Below are positions 10,065 through 20,954 of a DNA stretch of 64,000 nt, piece by piece. Position 1 is the first letter of the stretch, and every line of letters begins with the position of its first letter. Where the stretch lies: contig NC_081549.1 in assembly GCF_901000735.1 (NCBI RefSeq), positions 22,683,850-22,747,849 of the forward strand, written 5' to 3'. The DNA is from Corylus avellana (lineage: Eukaryota > Streptophyta > Magnoliopsida > Fagales > Betulaceae). The notes beneath the pieces were generated by a model. That model ran no database searches, was not told the DNA's origin, and worked only from the letters and a program-made list of their open reading frames with translations. The position numbers were made by a program, and so were the translations under genes.

Positions 10065-12131
10065 ATGGCGATATCTCCGCATGCTTTCCCGCCAAGAAAG
10101 CGGCAACCGTCGGCCGGATCTTTCATGTCTCCCAAGCTCTCCGACCGGAATCTTATCCAATCCCTTCTCCTTTTGACCCAAGAAATTTCAGCTACCAAAC
10201 CCTTCCGGTTTCTTCTCAAGCGCAATTCGGTCTCGCTAATCCGCAAGGCGAAGCTTCTTTCGGTCCTATTCGAAGAGTTTCTTCATCGCAATCCTCTCCC
10301 TGTTCTCTCTCCCTCCGCGATCCTCTGCTTCGAGGAGCTGCACGTTGCTTTGCAGAGAGTCAAGGCTCTCATCGAGGATTGCTCCAACGGAAGCAAGATG
10401 TGGCTTCTCTTGCAGAATCAATCGGCGGCCAATAGTTTCCACGAACTCACCTTGGAGCTGGCAACGCTGCTCGATATCTTCCCGTTGAAAGAGGTTGATC
10501 TGAACGACGACGTTGAAGAGCTCGTCATTTTGATCAGAAACCAGCTGAGATCTCGAACCAAAGCGAATTGCGTGCTGGATCCGAGAGACGACGACCTTAG
10601 ACGGGAGGTTCTGGCCATGCTCGACCGGATCAAGAGCGAGATCGTCCCCGATTGCTCCGTGCTCGCTGAGATCTTCGCTAGGCTAGGGCTTCGCGACGCT
10701 TCCAGTTGCAGAGAGGAGATCGAGAATCTGGAGGACGAGGTCCAGAGCCAGAGCCACGAGAAATCCAAGACCGAATTGATCGTCGCCTTGATCGGACTCG
10801 TTCGCTACGCAAAATGCGTTCTATTCGGAGCTTCGACGCCGGAATCGGACTCCCCGCACCGGGAACCTTCGTTGGAGGCGGTTGTTCCGTCTGATTTCCG
10901 GTGCCCCATTAGCCTGGAGTTGATGCGGGACCCGGTGGTCGTGGCGACTGGACAGACGTACGATAGGGAATCGATCAAGATGTGGATCGATTCTGGCCAC
11001 GCCACGTGTCCTAAGACAGGTCAGACACTGGCCCACACGAGCTTAATCCCAAACCTCGCGTTGAAGAATCTCATCGCCATGTGGTGCCGTGAGGAGAAGA
11101 TACCCTTTGAAACCAATGGGACTAACCACAGAGTCAACGGCGTTAAATCGAACAAAGCGGCGTTGGAAGCCACGAGAATGACGGTGATGTTTTTGGTTAA
11201 CAAGTTGTCCGAGTCGCAGTCAATGGAGGCAGCGAATGGCGTCGTTTACGAGCTCCGTGCACTTGCCAAGACAGATTCCGACAGCCGAGCCTGCATTGCC
11301 GAAGCCGGTGCTATCCCTTTGCTCGTGAGGTACTTAGGCTCGGAAGTCGGTTCGGAGCACCCGAACCTCCAGGTTAACGCTGTGACGGCAATCCTCAATC
11401 TCTCCATCCTCGAAGCGAATAAGACGAGGATAATCGAGACAGACGGAGCCTTAAACGGCGTCGTCGAGTTGCTACGTTCAGGTGCCACGTGGGAGGCGAA
11501 AGGGAACGCAGCGGCCACGATATTCAGCCTCACGGGTGTACACTCCCTGAGAAAGAGACTCGGGAGAAAGACACGTATCATCAAGGGATTGATGGAGTTG
11601 GTCGAAACCGGACCCACGAGCTCCAAGAAGGACGCATTGGCGGCAATTATGAATTTGGCGGCTGACAGGGAGAGCGTTGGGCGGTGGGTGGAGGGAGGAG
11701 TGGTGCAGTTGACCGTTGGGTTGATGGACAGGTTTCCGGAAGAAGCGGTGTTCGTGCTGGAAACGGTGGTGAAGAGGGGTGGCTTAGTTGCTATTGAGGC
11801 GGCCTTTGAGGCGATCAGGAAACTGGGTATCGTATTAAGGGACGGTTCGGAGAGAGCCCAAGAAAGCGCGGCAGCTACGCTCGTCACTTTATGCCGGAAG
11901 GGGGGCGCGGAATTGGTGGCGGAATTGGCGGCGACTCCGGGGATTGAGAGAGCCACATGGGAGTTAATGCAAACGGGAACCGTGCGGGCTCGAACGAAGG
12001 CCTCTATGCTCTTGAGGCTCCTCAGAAGATGGGCTGCCGGTTTGGATGGTCATGGTCATTCAGTAATGGGTGGTAACACCAGTTCCACGACTCTCATCAT
12101 GAGCTCGTCAACAACAGTACTTCTCGGTTAA
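10065..12131 (+). CDS. PUB16: U-box/armadillo-repeat E3 ubiquitin ligase, PUB16-like
   Basis: A single exon encodes 688 residues. I start at ATG 10065 (MAISPHAFPPRKRQPS); the frame runs further upstream but only with a non-ATG start. Residues about 1-250 form the helical N-terminal domain of plant U-box (PUB) proteins. A U-box follows at about 276-345, with CPISLELMRDPV, TGQTYDRESI and CPKTGQ. Armadillo-type repeats then run to near the C-terminus (for example GAIPLLVRYL, VTAILNLSI). Such proteins take ubiquitin from an E2 and pass it to substrates bound by the ARM repeats; the better-known relative PUB17 acts in defence-related cell death. The coding sequence is far more GC-rich than its surroundings. 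A poly(A)-signal-like AATAAA lies at 12152. The PUB16 assignment rests on remembered similarity of the N-terminus and could be another class member. Confidence 0.92.
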   Translation: MAISPHAFPPRKRQPSAGSFMSPKLSDRNLIQSLLLLTQEISATKPFRFLLKRNSVSLIRKAKLLSVLFEEFLHRNPLPVLSPSAILCFEELHVALQRVKALIEDCSNGSKMWLLLQNQSAANSFHELTLELATLLDIFPLKEVDLNDDVEELVILIRNQLRSRTKANCVLDPRDDDLRREVLAMLDRIKSEIVPDCSVLAEIFARLGLRDASSCREEIENLEDEVQSQSHEKSKTELIVALIGLVRYAKCVLFGASTPESDSPHREPSLEAVVPSDFRCPISLELMRDPVVVATGQTYDRESIKMWIDSGHATCPKTGQTLAHTSLIPNLALKNLIAMWCREEKIPFETNGTNHRVNGVKSNKAALEATRMTVMFLVNKLSESQSMEAANGVVYELRALAKTDSDSRACIAEAGAIPLLVRYLGSEVGSEHPNLQVNAVTAILNLSILEANKTRIIETDGALNGVVELLRSGATWEAKGNAAATIFSLTGVHSLRKRLGRKTRIIKGLMELVETGPTSSKKDALAAIMNLAADRESVGRWVEGGVVQLTVGLMDRFPEEAVFVLETVVKRGGLVAIEAAFEAIRKLGIVLRDGSERAQESAAATLVTLCRKGGAELVAELAATPGIERATWELMQTGTVRARTKASMLLRLLRRWAAGLDGHGHSVMGGNTSSTTLIMSSSTTVLLG

Positions 12132-12151
12132 TTAACATTCTTTTGTTTTAC

Positions 12152-12157
12152 AATAAA
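12152..12157 (+). terminator. putative poly(A) signal of the U-box gene
   Basis: AATAAA 21 bp after the TAA stop codon, followed by an A-rich stretch. This is plausible for a plant near-upstream element, but plant signals are loose and it is unproven. Confidence 0.35.
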
Positions 12158-12299
12158 TGTAAAAAAGAAAAAGAAAAAAGAAAAAGTGAAAAACTCTCAT
12201 TTTTAATAGTTTGTTTGGTTGTTTGTCTCAATCACCCATTCTTTGGTATGTGTTCATAATACAATCAATGTTTGATTTTCATTATTCCATGTTGTATCT

Positions 12300-13696
12300 T
12301 AAAGCTTTTATTTCTGATCTTTAGCTTTCTTTTCCATACTTTTACGTCGGTTATGTGAACAAGTTGCCTTCACGGAACCTGGCATATATAAACATTGTTC
12401 TCTTGGGACAAAAGTCTGGATTTGCGTCTGAATATGGGTTTGGAGGCAACATGTGGGTCTGAAAAAGAACCTTACAGATGTCAAAGACCACCTTCTTTCA
12501 TATTCTGCTGCTTTTAGTCGGAAGCACCAGCACGAAAGCAAAAGCAAGCGCGTCGTCCCCATCCTTCAACGTACGACTTCTTTGCTTTTATCACCGATTC
12601 AAAGGAAGCCACGCTTGTTTTTCTCTTGCAATTTGCATTTGTATTTTAGAAATCAAAGCTGATGAATTATTTTGGTTAAAGATTCTCCACAATTGCTCGG
12701 GTTGTCAGTCAAGTTAGCCCCACAACCCTTTTGGTTAAACAGCAATTTAAACATCTATTATATGAAGCCCAATCAAATTCATAATTGCCGCCAGTAGTCC
12801 ATGCAATTCAAACATCAATTTTTATTTTTTGGTTCTGTGAAAATCATGGATGGTAGCGAAACTCAACTACTCCAAGGATGATAGCGAAAATCATGAAGTA
12901 GTTCTTGCAATAACGTCAAGTAAGTGGGGTGTATAGTATCCTAGTGGGTAGTTGTTATCCTTGCTTTTGTTAGTGCTACGTAGGTAGTTAGTATTTGTCA
13001 CGTTATGTTAGTGGGTAGTTACATAAAATATGGCTCCTCCATTCACTTGTACGTGGAGTGTTGAGTTTTACATTAAAAAAATATATATAAAGAAAAAAAT
13101 TACTTAATATACTTAAGTGTACTCTCATTAACTTAGACTTTCGGGTTAAAGTGATGTTCAAATTAATATGTATGTTAATGTATTATAAGTAAAAACTCCA
13201 TAGCTGCTAATTTCTTCAACATTGTGTTACGTCTTATCTTCCCAACATTGTGTCACGTGATGTGTTATATAAGTAGCGTGTCGTAAGTCTAGCATATATA
13301 ATAAGAGGTTGGTTGGGGTATTGAATATTGTTATATCACCCTCCAACTCTTAAATGGAGTTCATTATCTATCTTTTCATTTTATCGTGGATCCTATCAAA
13401 GGACCACTTCCACATCTAGGGGTTGCAGACCAAACATAGAATCCACTTCAATAAGTAGAATGCATTAATTGTCCATGTTAAGGTTGGGCAATAAGGCCGG
13501 GTTGGAGAATGACAATCACCCAATCATCATAAAAAGCAACATTATTAAGTCCTTAATTGTCAAGGAAAAAGGAGGGGGATGACATTGTTGAAAGAAATCT
13601 GACTTTTCCCAAAATTAAATGAAAATTGGACTTGTATAACAAGAGAAAGATTCCTAAGATGAAAAAATATGTGTTCATGAAATAGGCATTAAATGG
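12300..13696. other. intergenic, no gene recognised
   Basis: Overlapping short frames around 12308-12717 exist on both strands with no recognisable domain. The rest is AT-rich. It lies between the U-box gene and the LINE insertion. Confidence 0.45.
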
Positions 13697-13749
13697 AACA
13701 GAATTGACATCTTCAATTTTTTTTTTTTAAAAAAAGATATCAAATATCA

Positions 13750-14250
13750 TTAATCAGGAATAGCTTCAGCAATTACAATATTTCGGACATACAAAGGGTA
13801 GTCCTCTCTCCACAATCTCTCCTCACAACTAGAAAGTGCCAATTTTGCAAGCCTATGAGTTACCTCATTAGATGTACGTTTCACATGACAAGCTTTCCGG
13901 CTATAAACTTGCTGTAACAATATTTTAGCATCATTAATCAGGTTTCCATACCTCCCCCATGTACATTCATCCTTACATAAAGCTTGGACTACTTCCAGTG
14001 AGTCACCTTCGAATAAAACTTCAGTAAAGCCCAATTTCACACAAAGCTCAGCCATTTTTCATGCTGCCAAAGCTTCAGCAGTGGTAGGATCAATAATGAA
14101 TTGCCTTGACGCCACAAAGGCAGCTCGGATATGACCATGGTGATCACAGGCAATAATTCCTACCCCTATCTTTTAGCCCTCCTTATCAACTGCAGCATCC
14201 CAATTGAATTTAATTACACCAAAATGAGTTTTGTCCAGCACAGCACTACC
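13750..14250 (-). pseudogene. LINE RNase H domain remnant
   Basis: The open part (13750-14055) encodes about 101 residues typical of the RNase H-like domain at the end of plant LINE ORF2, including GFTEVLFEGDSLEVVQAL and a C-terminal NEVTHRLAKLAL block. Similarity continues upstream in other frames (plus-strand 14060-14250), so frameshifts and stops separate it from the zf-RVT part. It is part of the element above, not a host gene. Confidence 0.85.
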
Positions 14251-14539
14251 ATTGGTATTGGTGAATTAACATGACATCTTCTACCCTAGTTCGCTACCGT
14301 AAACACTTCCAATTGATCATGAGCCATTTGAAACACCTCTGATGGAGATTGAAATACACCTTCAAACACCCATTTATTCCTTCTTAGCTAGATAAGCCGA
14401 GCTATCACAGCAACCAGCTGCATTTGATCATCCTCCAGTCTTCGCCGCAACATGTCCAAAATATTTGCAAAAGATTCATCTAGCAAGGAGCATTTATGAA
14501 TGGACTTGAAGCACTCAAGCCATACATCACTTGCTGAAG

Positions 14540-16180
14540 GACAATTCACAAAATATGCCTAGCTGTCTCACTAACCAGACCACAAATAGGACATAAAGGA
14601 TTGGAGATAATACCTTTCTTGTAGAGATTGTTACAAGTAAGTAAAATATCATTAGAAGCTTGCCATAAGAAAGTCTTCACTACTGGAGGTCCCTTTATAT
14701 GCCATACATTCTTCCACTGCTGGGTGACAATGCTATTATTCGAAATGCTACCTTTATTAGTTTCACAACCTTCTGTTGCCAAGTGATAAGCACTTTTAAC
14801 TGAAAAGTCTCCGTTTTTTGTACCCACCCAGGCCAATCTATCACATAACCGCCCCGAACAGATTGGAATACTACAAATCACATCTGCCTCTTCTTTCAAG
14901 AAAATATCCTGAATGAGTGAAAAATTCCACCATCTTGTATCCACATCAACGAGAGCACTGACAGGTGCTTCACTATCTAACATTCTCACCGGAGACTGAA
15001 TTGCAAAGGTTGAAGGAACCGGAATCCAACGGTCTTGCCATATTTTAATAGAAGAACCATCCCCCAGATTCAAGGAAAGATACTGGATGATACTTCTCTT
15101 TAAGCACTTTGGGCATGAATGAATTAGGATTTTGGAGAAGCCTCCATCCTTGTTTTGCCAATAATGCCAAATTAAAATTTTCCAAATCCTTATACCCTAA
15201 TCCACCCTTCTCCTTGGTCCGTCCCAATCTTTCCCAACTCATCCAAGCTATGCGAGCTTCATTTCCTTTATGACCCCACCAAAATCTGGACATCATGGAA
15301 TTTATATCCTTACACAAAGTTTTTAGAAGTTAGAAAACACTCACTGTGTATGTAGGAATAGCCAGAACGACTGCTTTCAATAATACTTCCTTCGCGGCAT
15401 GAGATAGAAACTTCTCCTTCCACCCATTAAGATGCTTCCAGATTTTGGCCTTAAGACCCATAAAAGACTCTACACGCGATCTGCCCACTAAAGAAGGGAG
15501 ACCAAGATAATTCTCATACCTTCTTGTGGAGCTAATTCTAGCTATAGAAAGAATATGGACTTTGGCTTCACTTTGGGTTTTTTTGCTGAAAAATATGGAA
15601 GTTTTGTCCTTATTCAATTTTTAACCAGACGCTTGCTCAAAAGTTTCAAGGACCCGTTGTATGTACACCCATTCAAGCATATTTGCCTTGCAGAAGAGTA
15701 AACTATCATCTGCAAAAAATAGATGATTTAGTCTTGTCCTCCACAAGTGATAGGAAGACCAGTGATTCTCATGTCTGCTTCAGCCTTTTGTAAGAGTGAA
15801 CTTAGATCTTCTGCACACAAAATAAAGAAATATGGAGATAAAGGATCCCCTTGCCTTATCCTCCTAGTTGAAATGATTTTTTCATAAGGCTTCCCATGAA
15901 TCAAGACAGAATAAGACACAGTTTTAATTCACATCATCATCATATAAATCCACCTTTCAGTAAAGCCAAATCTCCTCATTACAGCCTCTAGAAACTCCCA
16001 CTCAACTCTGTCATATGCTTTGCTCATGTTTAGCTTTAGAGCCATAAAACCCTCTCTACCCTTCATTCTCCCATCCATAGTATGCATGGCCTCAAACGCC
16101 ACCAAAATATTATCAGTAATTAATCGCCCTGGAATGAAGGCACTTTGGGCAGGGGAGATTATATGGGTGCATCAGCTAGC
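14540..16180 (-). pseudogene. LINE reverse transcriptase and zf-RVT remnant
   Basis: Consecutive fragments in shifting frames encode, in order: the motif ISPAQSAFIPGRLITDN near 16160-16110, MSKAYDRVEWEFLEA near 16025-15980, RQGDPLSPYFFILCAEDL near 15860-15815, the catalytic HLFFADDSLLFCKA near 15725-15685, the thumb region (EVLLKAVVLAIPTYT), and a zf-RVT domain ending CPICGLVSETARHIL at 14546. At least three frame changes and one in-frame stop break it. The catalytic FADD is still legible. The first RT motifs are missing because of the internal deletion. Confidence 0.9.
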
Positions 16181-17003
16181 CTCCCTTGTCCGCCATGCTA
16201 GCCACCCTTCTGCCGCCACTAGATGCAGATCTCGCCTCCGAGGGACTGAACCAACCATCAGTGCCTCCTTTGTCATATTTCTCTCTCGTTGGTGCATCAG
16301 CTCTAATCCAAGTTCCCCACTGTTTTTCTCCCTCTTCAACATTGGCCCTCTAATTCTGACGAACATGACACCCTTGCCGTTCATGCACAATACATCCACA
16401 GTGGAAGCAACATAACGGCAGTTTCTCATACTTCAAAGTAACCCAATGAGATTTTCCTCCAAACTCCAGAGCTCTCCCCCGCTCCAAAGGATTAAATAAA
16501 TTAATCACAACACGCAACCTCAAACAACTACCCCATCCTGAACCATCGACATCTACAATTTCGCCCAAAGATGCCCCTATCTTCAACCCCACATCTCTAT
16601 TGATACAAAGAAGCGGCACGTCATGCACCTGAATCCAAATTGGTGAATGCATGAATTGCATTTGGGACACTGCCGTTTTGCCATTAAATGTTTTTAGGAC
16701 CAAAGCATGACGATCAAAAGACCAAGGTCTTTCTTCTAACACCATTCGTTTGTCATCCTTGTCAGAGAAATCGAACAACTAGCAATTATCCTGCAATTCT
16801 TTGAACACTACACGTCCTGCTAAGCACCATATTCGAGATAGCACCGTCTTAAATACTTCCTTGTTGACTGGTTTCTTTGTCCACAATTTCCCCACCAGAA
16901 AATTAGTGCTTTTCTCTCTTATCTCTGCAACATCTCCTTCTGTCACCTTTATACCTATCTTCTCCCCATTAGTAAGAGAGATCTTACTGCACATCCTCTC
17001 CAA
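16172..17003 (-). pseudogene. LINE ORF1 remnant (DUF4283 and zinc knuckle)
   Basis: Starts MERMCSKISLTNGEK at 17003. One in-frame TAG at 16779-16781 interrupts a DUF4283-like region that resumes with FDFSDKDDKRMVLEERPWSF. A knuckle-like CCFHCGCIVHERQGC follows near 16400, then a frame change to a QWGTWIRA-like block (the conserved tail of plant LINE ORF1). Coding similarity to ORF1 stops at about 16180, where it abuts RT sequence. Confidence 0.85.
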
Positions 17004-17159
17004 GTCGTCCTAGCTCCATCACAATCCTAACACCAAGCTACAGTTCTGTTTACAATCCTCCTTATCCGGCAACCGGTGGAAGACACTACCTTCACCCAAA
17101 GAGTTTCACAAGATGAAACCCTAGAGAGGAGAAGGACTCTTTAACAGAATTGACATCTT

Positions 17160-17781
17160 AGGGGGCTGCTCTAGGAATGCAATTCAGCATATAATTTTGA
17201 GCCCCATATACATTGCAGTTTATGAAGTGGCACATTTAGAGAATGGGCTCCTTTTCCGTGATATTTATTATTTGATGTGGGCACGGTTGCTTAACTTGGG
17301 AGTCCTGATGTTGTAGTAGTTTGTATTTTCTCTTTGTAATTGTCAAAAAAAAAAAAAAAAAAAACATGTGAGGCTTGGAAATGTCCGAAAAACCAATTAT
17401 TGCCTTCTATCAATGTGATAAACAGGCCTGGCCGCCGCCTCAAAAAAGACAAACACTCCTAGGGCCTAGGTAAAACTACAGAGTAGCCCAGGCCAAAACA
17501 TTTGTTGCTCCAAGATACAAACAAATACCATAAATTACCGTGTTTTAGGCACTACAAATTGTTCCGGCCTCCCTCCCCTCCCCCCTGTAATGTGTAATGG
17601 TTGGAGACGTACGTACTTGGGTACCAGACTGCTCTGTTCTTTTTGTAAGAATCCGGACCAGTTGACTATAAAATAGAAGGCCACATACGAGAATGTCTCA
17701 TGCCTACAAACAGGGATTGAACAATTTGTCTTAAATAAAATTTTGTTATTTTTTTTTTCTAATTAAACTATATATATATAA
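17160..17781. other. intergenic, contains a poly(A) run
   Basis: No gene. A run of about 20 A at 17345-17364 follows TTTGTAATTGTC and might be the tail of another old retroposon, but I find no matching flanking duplication. Confidence 0.4.
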
Positions 17782-18160
17782 GGCTAAAAAATTAGGAAAA
17801 AAATTCACTTTACCCTTTGAAATTTCAAGAGTTTTTTAATTTGAACTTCAAAATTTAAAAATTGGCAATACACCCTCTTAATGTTTAAAAAAATTTCAAT
17901 TTAAACCTTAGATTACTAATTTCTGTTAAATTAGACGAAAATTTTAAAAAAAAAAAAGAAGTTTGAGAGTAATTACTTAATTTCATAGATTTTCGTCCAA
18001 TTTGATGGAAATTAGTAACGGAAAGTTTAAATTGAAAATTTTTAAAACATTAGGGGGTATATTGCTAATTTTTAAACTTTGTAGTTCAAATTGAAAAACC
18101 CTTAAAACTTCATGGAGGTAAAGTAAATTTTTTTCAAAAAAAAAATTAAGTTTGTCCCTA
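17782..18160. repeat. long imperfect inverted repeat (MITE-like hairpin)
   Basis: About 190 bp at the left are mirrored at the right. For example, ATTCACTTTACCCTTTGAA at left corresponds to the reverse complement of the right-arm block around ATGGAGGTAAAGTAAATT, and TTAGACGAAAATTTT to the complement of AGATTTTCGTCCAATTT. It is non-coding. The structure is that of a foldback MITE; no clear target duplication was found. Confidence 0.7.
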
Positions 18161-18169
18161 TTATTATTA

Positions 18170-19221
18170 CGCTTGATCCCTTATTTATACTTTATTTGGA
18201 TTAATTTTTTTGTGTGATTCTTGGTCCTTGGAACAATTATGTCTACGGGAAGGTTCGCATGAGTGTTCTTAAAGTCTTTGGACGAATTTGTTTGGAAAAG
18301 CACAAAGACTATACGGAAATCTGCTGACAAGGAGATGTAAGGAAGTAAAGGAACTGAAAACCACCTTTATGGCTGCATCTCTTGAAGGGTTTTAAGAAAA
18401 TTTCTATGGTTGAGACTGAGAGTGATTGAGATAACCCATCAGGGCATTAATTATGGGCGTGAAAACCTCCAAACAACATATTTTCACTTCGATATTGTTC
18501 GGATCTTCAAGTGTCTTTTTGCAGATTTCTTTTGTGCTTTACTCAGGATTCGTGAATCTTTCTAGTGATATGTTAAAAGGTTGTAGAAAATTCCAACCGC
18601 AACATGTGCACATGATTAATCAGATAGAGATGGCTTAAGCATCTAGCATCACACACTAGAATTCGGTGCTTTGATTGATACACACCACAGTGAACATTAT
18701 CCTCTTAAGAAACCCCTATTGCCCACTCAAAATCACTCTGTTTCAGAAGCCCTTTTGCTAATTAAACAGAGGCTACTCTGAGCTTACAAATGATGATCAC
18801 CAAATCCAGCCATTGTACATTCAGAAGCTGAACAGGAAAAGCCATTACCACCAAAGCACTCGAGAAAAAAAGTTATACATGTATTATATCTTGAAGGTTT
18901 GTATGTAGGACTTGGATATTGCTGAGTCACATTGGCAACGAACTTGCACTCCCAAAAGTATCTTTAGGTTTCTGTCTTTTAATTTATCCAGCGTAAAAAA
19001 AAAAAAAAAAGGATTGATGTTATTGTGACATTTAAGTTAATCCCATGTTGAAAAAATAACTTAATTATATTGAATATGTGGATTATAAAGATGAATCAAA
19101 TCGGTTATTCATATATCCTCCACCTCTAAAACGACCATCACGCGAGAATCACTCCATGAAAGGAAAAGAAAGTCTTCATTCACAAGATACACTAGTGATG
19201 GCTCCCTCTAGCCCCCCCACT

Positions 19222-19254
<33 letters not shown>

Positions 19255-19980
19255 TTTTGTGTTTTAACTTTTGCTCCTTAACAATTTTTAGAGTTTCATT
19301 ATCTTTCTTACCAAGTAAACACCGACTTAAGACATTGAAGTGTTTCCCCACCGACTGATCACCTTAATTACTTGTGCTTGTTTTTCTCCTAATTGCAGGT
19401 TTCGTTGGCCAACTGAATTCTTCAGAACTGATGCAATTGCATAAACAACATATGCGGCTAACAAGAAATCTGGCAATATGTCAAGAAAGCACCATGGAGG
19501 AAGCTGCCCTTTTGGACGTTGTTGATCAAGAAATGCAAAGGCCATGGACCCAGTCGGGCCCCTCGATGATCGATGAGGGCCCAGCAATGCATGTAAGCCA
19601 CGTAAAGAAACGGTTTGGGACATGGAAAACGCTCTTGCATCAGCCGTCCAATCTAGCTATAGAATTACCAGCAGCTCATGGAAGACAAGTTTGAACAGAA
19701 AAAACATATTTTGAATAGGAGGCCCATTAATTTACAACTAACCCTGGATTAAGAGAAGTAAACAAATCTAATCGTTACAAGCTACCAAATTTTGTTGGGG
19801 TAGCCCGGTAGGTAATTAAGCGTGGAAAACAAACCCCTCTTACTCCAACCTCTCCCACTTAATAATAACAATAACGTACAAATAAATAAATAAATATAAT
19901 TTTCTTTCTCCATTCAATTTACTAATCACACATGTGTTTGAAATGTATACCTGCTTAAAGAATGTGATTCGTATATACAT
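18170..19980. other. intergenic; one unusual block at 19380-19695 left unassigned
   Basis: Mostly AT-rich and empty. The block 19380-19695 is more GC-rich and open on both strands (106 residues plus, 98 minus). On the plus strand a splice-acceptor-like CCTAATTGCAG precedes it. I recognise neither translation, so I do not call a gene; it could be a decayed exon. Confidence 0.4.
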
Positions 19981-20496
19981 TTTTCACATGTATTTTATAT
20001 ATATGGCAGTTTAATTGATTGGGTTAGAGGAAAGAATAATAGTGGAACCATAATTTTATCACACTACTACCTCGTTCGGCTAACATAACAGTGTCAATCT
20101 ACTATTAGGATTTTTTTTCTAATTTTTTTTTTATTAAGAACTGATAAATAGTTAATTGACATTGTCACATCAACAAAATGTCGTATTGGTGATTTCTAGC
20201 ATTATTGAAAGAAATTTCCCCAATTTAGTTTGAAATAAAACTTTGGGAGAAACTCAAAATATCATATTTTTGCAATATCTCTCAATGTTTCCTTAATTTA
20301 CCATATATGGTGGTTGCAATGTCTTATTCCGCAACCCAAAATGATAAAAATATCTAATAGAGGTTTTTTGTCATTTTTCACATCTATTTTATATGCATGT
20401 TAGTTTAATTGATTGGATTAGAGGAAAAGAGTAATGCTGGAAACCATACTTTTATCACACTACTATCTAATTTTGCTGACGTGATAGTGTCAATTC

Positions 20497-20537
<41 letters not shown>

Positions 20538-20613
20538 AACATTTATTTAATGATAGATTAACATTGTCACCTCAACAAAGTAGGATAAAAATATAATATG
20601 CAACATTAGTCTA
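19981..20613. repeat. tandem duplication (about 395-bp period) carrying a MITE in each copy
   Basis: The phrase TTTAATTGATTGG.TTAGAGGAAA recurs at about 20009 and 20403. Each copy is followed by an inverted-repeat element: left arm ATCACACTACTA with AGTGTCAAT, right arm the complement of ATTGTCAC.TCAACAAA. The two MITE copies (about 20030-20210 and 20431-20613) are diverged, so the duplication is old. The same MITE family is at 35594-35752, with a half copy near 57120-57190. Confidence 0.65.
20497..20531. repeat. (TA)n microsatellite inside the second MITE copy
   Basis: About 17 TA units at the loop of the hairpin element. The first tandem copy lacks this expansion, so it arose after the duplication. 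Confidence 0.9.
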
Positions 20614-20954
20614 GCAAATATTAAAACATTGAAATAATATTGCAAAACGGATAGTCGTTAGTTTGGAGGGGCTAAACTTAGCTAACCCAAACTTTGTTAA
20701 AATAATAATTAAAAAAAGAAAGAAAGAGGAAAGCCATATAGCAGTTGACCCTACGTGGGCCAGTCCATTTCCTTTATGCAAACTTTTTCTTCCATTGTGG
20801 ACCCCACTTTTACCTCAAATTCCAAAAGCCTCACTCTCTATTTATTTATTATGTGTTCCCTCTCTCCGTCCAAAAGCAGAGACGGTGATAGAGTTCTCTC
20901 TTTCCTTCATTCCATTTTCCACACACACGGAGAGACTGTTGGGGTGGTGTTTTG

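Larger units (their letters stand above)
13697..17159 (-). mobile_element. internally deleted LINE (L1-type) with 17-bp target duplication
   Basis: The 17-bp repeat AACAGAATTGACATCTT is present at 13697-13713 and 17143-17159. The element between reads on the minus strand. It starts with a 5' leader near 17142, then ORF1 with a DUF4283-like region and a CCHC-type zinc knuckle, then abruptly the middle of a reverse transcriptase, then the zf-RVT region and an RNase H domain, and ends in a poly(A) tail seen as T-rich sequence at about 13714-13728. The rest of ORF1, the whole endonuclease and the first half of the reverse transcriptase are absent. The surviving frames are broken by stops and frameshifts, so it is dead. 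Intact ends with matching target duplications show a normal target-primed insertion. Confidence 0.92.

Noticed and set aside
11246..11956. 236-residue open frame antisense to the U-box gene
   Set aside because: Shadow frame of GC-rich coding DNA; no domain and no independent promoter signals.
16020..16415. 131-residue plus-strand frame within the LINE
   Set aside because: Antisense to the clear ORF1 and RT remnants read on the minus strand.
17345..17364. Further tail-only insertion at a 20-A run
   Set aside because: The flanks (TTTGTAATTGTC and CATGTGAGG) do not repeat each other, so there is no target duplication.
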